Assembly (NCBI GenBank): GCA_003155275.1
Contig: PMCC01000036.1
Span: 8,776 to 15,075 of the forward strand
Length of the DNA stretch: 6,300 bases
Origin: Actinomycetota bacterium
Lineage (GTDB): Bacteria > Actinomycetota > Humimicrobiia > Humimicrobiales > Humimicrobiaceae
Reading direction: 5' to 3'
Made by a program: the position numbers and the translations under genes. This document shows positions 4,777-6,300 of the stretch, in pieces (position 1 is the stretch's first letter; every line of letters starts with the position of its first letter). The notes beneath the pieces are model-generated. The model made no database searches. It worked only from the letters and a program-made list of their open reading frames with translations, and was not told the DNA's origin.

Positions 4777-6300
4777 TTAAGACTGCCCAAAGATACTGAT
4801 TTCTTTGAGACAGCTCAAAACCAAATCTATGTTTATATCTTTGTCTGAATTTTTAACAATCACCTCCCTGTTTTTGTGGATATAAACAAGCCTTGGGTTC
4901 TTGAGGCCAAGAAGCCTGGCCTTCTCGGGAGTGTAATTTAACTTACGAAAGATTATTCCCTTATATTTTGAAAAAACGACCTGTTCAATTTGCGCATTTT
5001 TTGCAATTTGCTTTAATCTTGATATCTTTATAAGGTTTATAAGCGCCTCCGGTATTTTTCCGTATCTTTCCTGTATTTTATTTTCGATTTCACCGGCTTC
5101 AGCCTGGGTTTTTACGCTGCCAAGCGCCTTATAAATATTTATTCTCTCTTTTTCGTTTTTTACATAATTCTTCGGTATATAAGCGCTGAAAGGAAGCTCT
5201 ATCTGCACTGTAATGTCTTCAGGAACTGTTTCGCCTTTGAGCCTGTCAACTTCCTCTTTTATAATCTGGCAATACATATCAAAACCGACGCTGTTTATAT
5301 GGCCGCTTTGTTTTGCTCCCAGCAATTCACCTGCGCCCCTTAACTCAAGATCTTTCATTGCAATCCTGTAGCCGGATCCCAGCTCGGTATATTCTGCCAG
5401 AGTCTTAAGCCTCTGGAACGCAGCAAGATTTAAAAATTTTCTGCTCGGGTAAAACAAATAAGCATACGCTTTTTCAGACGAGCGCCCGACTCTTCCCCTT
5501 ATCTGGTAAAGCTGCGCCAGGCCAAACCGGTGGGAATCTTCAACAATCAAAGTATTTACGTTGCTTATATCCATTCCCGACTCTATTATTGAAGTCGTAA
5601 GAAGTATGTCATATTTTTTATCAAGGAAGTCTTTCATTATTTTTTCAATTTCCCTGCCTTCCATGCGGCCATGGGTCAGGGCGATCCTGGCTTGGGGAAC
5701 AAGGACCTTTAGCTTGTATTGTTTTTCCTGGATATCACTTATCCTGTTGTGGACATAATAGACCTGCCCTCCTCTCGTTATTTCTCTCTCAATGGCCATT
5801 TTGATGATATGATCACTTTTTTCACCAACAAAAGTCTCTATTGGAAATCTTCCTGACGGGTATGTTTCAATTAAAACAATATCTCTTATTCCGGAAAGAG
5901 ACATATAAAGTGTCCTGGGAATAGGTGTGGCTGATAGGGTAAGAACATCGACTTCTTTCTTTAAAAGCTTGATTTTTTCCTTTGTGTTTACACCGAATCT
6001 CTGTTCCTCATCAACAACAATAAGCCCCAGGTCTTTTGGTGCAATATCATTTGACAGCAGCCTGTGAGTTCCGATAAGCAAATCTATCTTCCCATCCGCA
6101 AAATCTTCGATTATTTTTTTCTGCTGGGAACCGCTCCTGAACCTGCTTATTACATCCACTATAACAGGAAAATTTTTATACCGCTCGCTGAAAGTCCTGA
6201 CATGCTGGTCCGCAAGAATCGTTGTTGGAACAAGCATCATAACCTGTTTGCCATTTTCAATTGCTTTAAATGCCGCCCTGATGGCCACTTCCGTTTTGCC
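4777..6300 (-). CDS. mfd: Transcription-repair coupling factor Mfd, C-terminal 507 residues (5' end outside window)
   Basis: Mfd is an SF2 DNA translocase that pushes stalled RNA polymerase off DNA and recruits UvrA for transcription-coupled repair. The visible part opens inside the Walker A motif (GKTE, fragment residues 1-4; the frame is open to the window edge). It continues through MLVPTTILADQH (22-33), IGTHR (76-80), the Walker B box DEEQ (97-100), TLSATPIPRT (121-130), TSIIESGMDI (236-245) and the arginine-finger motif QIRGRVGRS (266-274). The translocation (TRG) region follows, with GSGYRIAMKDLELRGAGELLG (about 309-328), and then the C-terminal regulatory TRCF/D7 domain (about 365-460). 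Family proteins have about 1,150 residues, so roughly 640 N-terminal residues, including the UvrB-like modules and the polymerase-binding domain, lie outside. All visible helicase motifs are intact; the TRG region separates it from RecG. The PPIase gene follows after 286 bp. Confidence 0.98.
   Translation of the reverse strand, partial: GKTEVAIRAAFKAIENGKQVMMLVPTTILADQHVRTFSERYKNFPVIVDVISRFRSGSQQKKIIEDFADGKIDLLIGTHRLLSNDIAPKDLGLIVVDEEQRFGVNTKEKIKLLKKEVDVLTLSATPIPRTLYMSLSGIRDIVLIETYPSGRFPIETFVGEKSDHIIKMAIEREITRGGQVYYVHNRISDIQEKQYKLKVLVPQARIALTHGRMEGREIEKIMKDFLDKKYDILLTTSIIESGMDISNVNTLIVEDSHRFGLAQLYQIRGRVGRSSEKAYAYLFYPSRKFLNLAAFQRLKTLAEYTELGSGYRIAMKDLELRGAGELLGAKQSGHINSVGFDMYCQIIKEEVDRLKGETVPEDITVQIELPFSAYIPKNYVKNEKERINIYKALGSVKTQAEAGEIENKIQERYGKIPEALINLIKISRLKQIAKNAQIEQVVFSKYKGIIFRKLNYTPEKARLLGLKNPRLVYIHKNREVIVKNSDKDINIDLVLSCLKEISIFGQS

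Noticed and set aside
1..6300. Mobile element, CRISPR, toxin-antitoxin or defence system
   Set aside because: No transposase, integrase, terminal inverted repeats, spacer arrays or defence domains are seen. MazG here is a full two-domain housekeeping enzyme in its usual chromosomal context, not part of a mazEF module.

Overview
This window looks like ordinary bacterial chromosome from an AT-rich organism. All recognisable genes lie on the minus strand and read from right to left. In transcription order they are: the C-terminal part of the transcription-repair coupling factor Mfd (cut by the right edge), a membrane-anchored parvulin-type peptidyl-prolyl isomerase, the nucleotide pyrophosphohydrolase MazG, a small FtsB/DivIC-type division protein, a short Ppx/GppA exopolyphosphatase, and a tRNA-Leu(UAA) whose 3' end is cut by the left edge. 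I see no mobile element, CRISPR array, rRNA or defence system.

The order mfd - PPIase - mazG - divIC/ftsB - ppx is a reduced form of a neighbourhood known from both Actinomycetota (mfd, SurA-like protein, mazG, eno, ftsB, DUF501, ppx) and Bacillota (mfd, PrsA-like protein, spoVT, mazG, hup, rqcP, yabP/yabQ, divIC, S1-domain gene, ppx). Deriving it from the actinobacterial order needs fewer losses (eno and the DUF501 gene). A deep-branching, low-GC actinobacterial lineage is therefore my preferred guess, and a non-sporulating Bacillota-like lineage is the alternative. This is inference from gene order only.

Layout: 1-80 partial tRNA-Leu with a good candidate promoter at 102-130; 81-326 non-coding; 327-1307 ppx; 1308-1544 non-coding with no convincing signal; 1545-2006 ftsB/divIC; 2007-2280 non-coding, with an extended -10 element and short direct repeats; 2281-3135 mazG; a 17-bp gap; 3153-4490 PPIase, starting at TTG with a clear ribosome binding site; 4491-4776 non-coding with another extended -10 element; 4777-6300 mfd, partial. 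Only the PPIase-mazG pair is spaced tightly enough to be called an operon with confidence. The other genes are separated by 237-286 bp AT-rich spacers.

The genes work in separate housekeeping processes. Mfd removes stalled RNA polymerase and recruits repair. MazG removes aberrant or excess NTPs. The PPIase helps fold exported proteins. FtsB/DivIC belongs to the division complex. Ppx hydrolyses polyphosphate or (p)ppGpp. The most individual elements are the PPIase, with a long charged cytoplasmic N-terminus and a repeat-encoded Thr/Pro/Gln tail, and the two long spacers where other genomes carry eno and the DUF501 gene.
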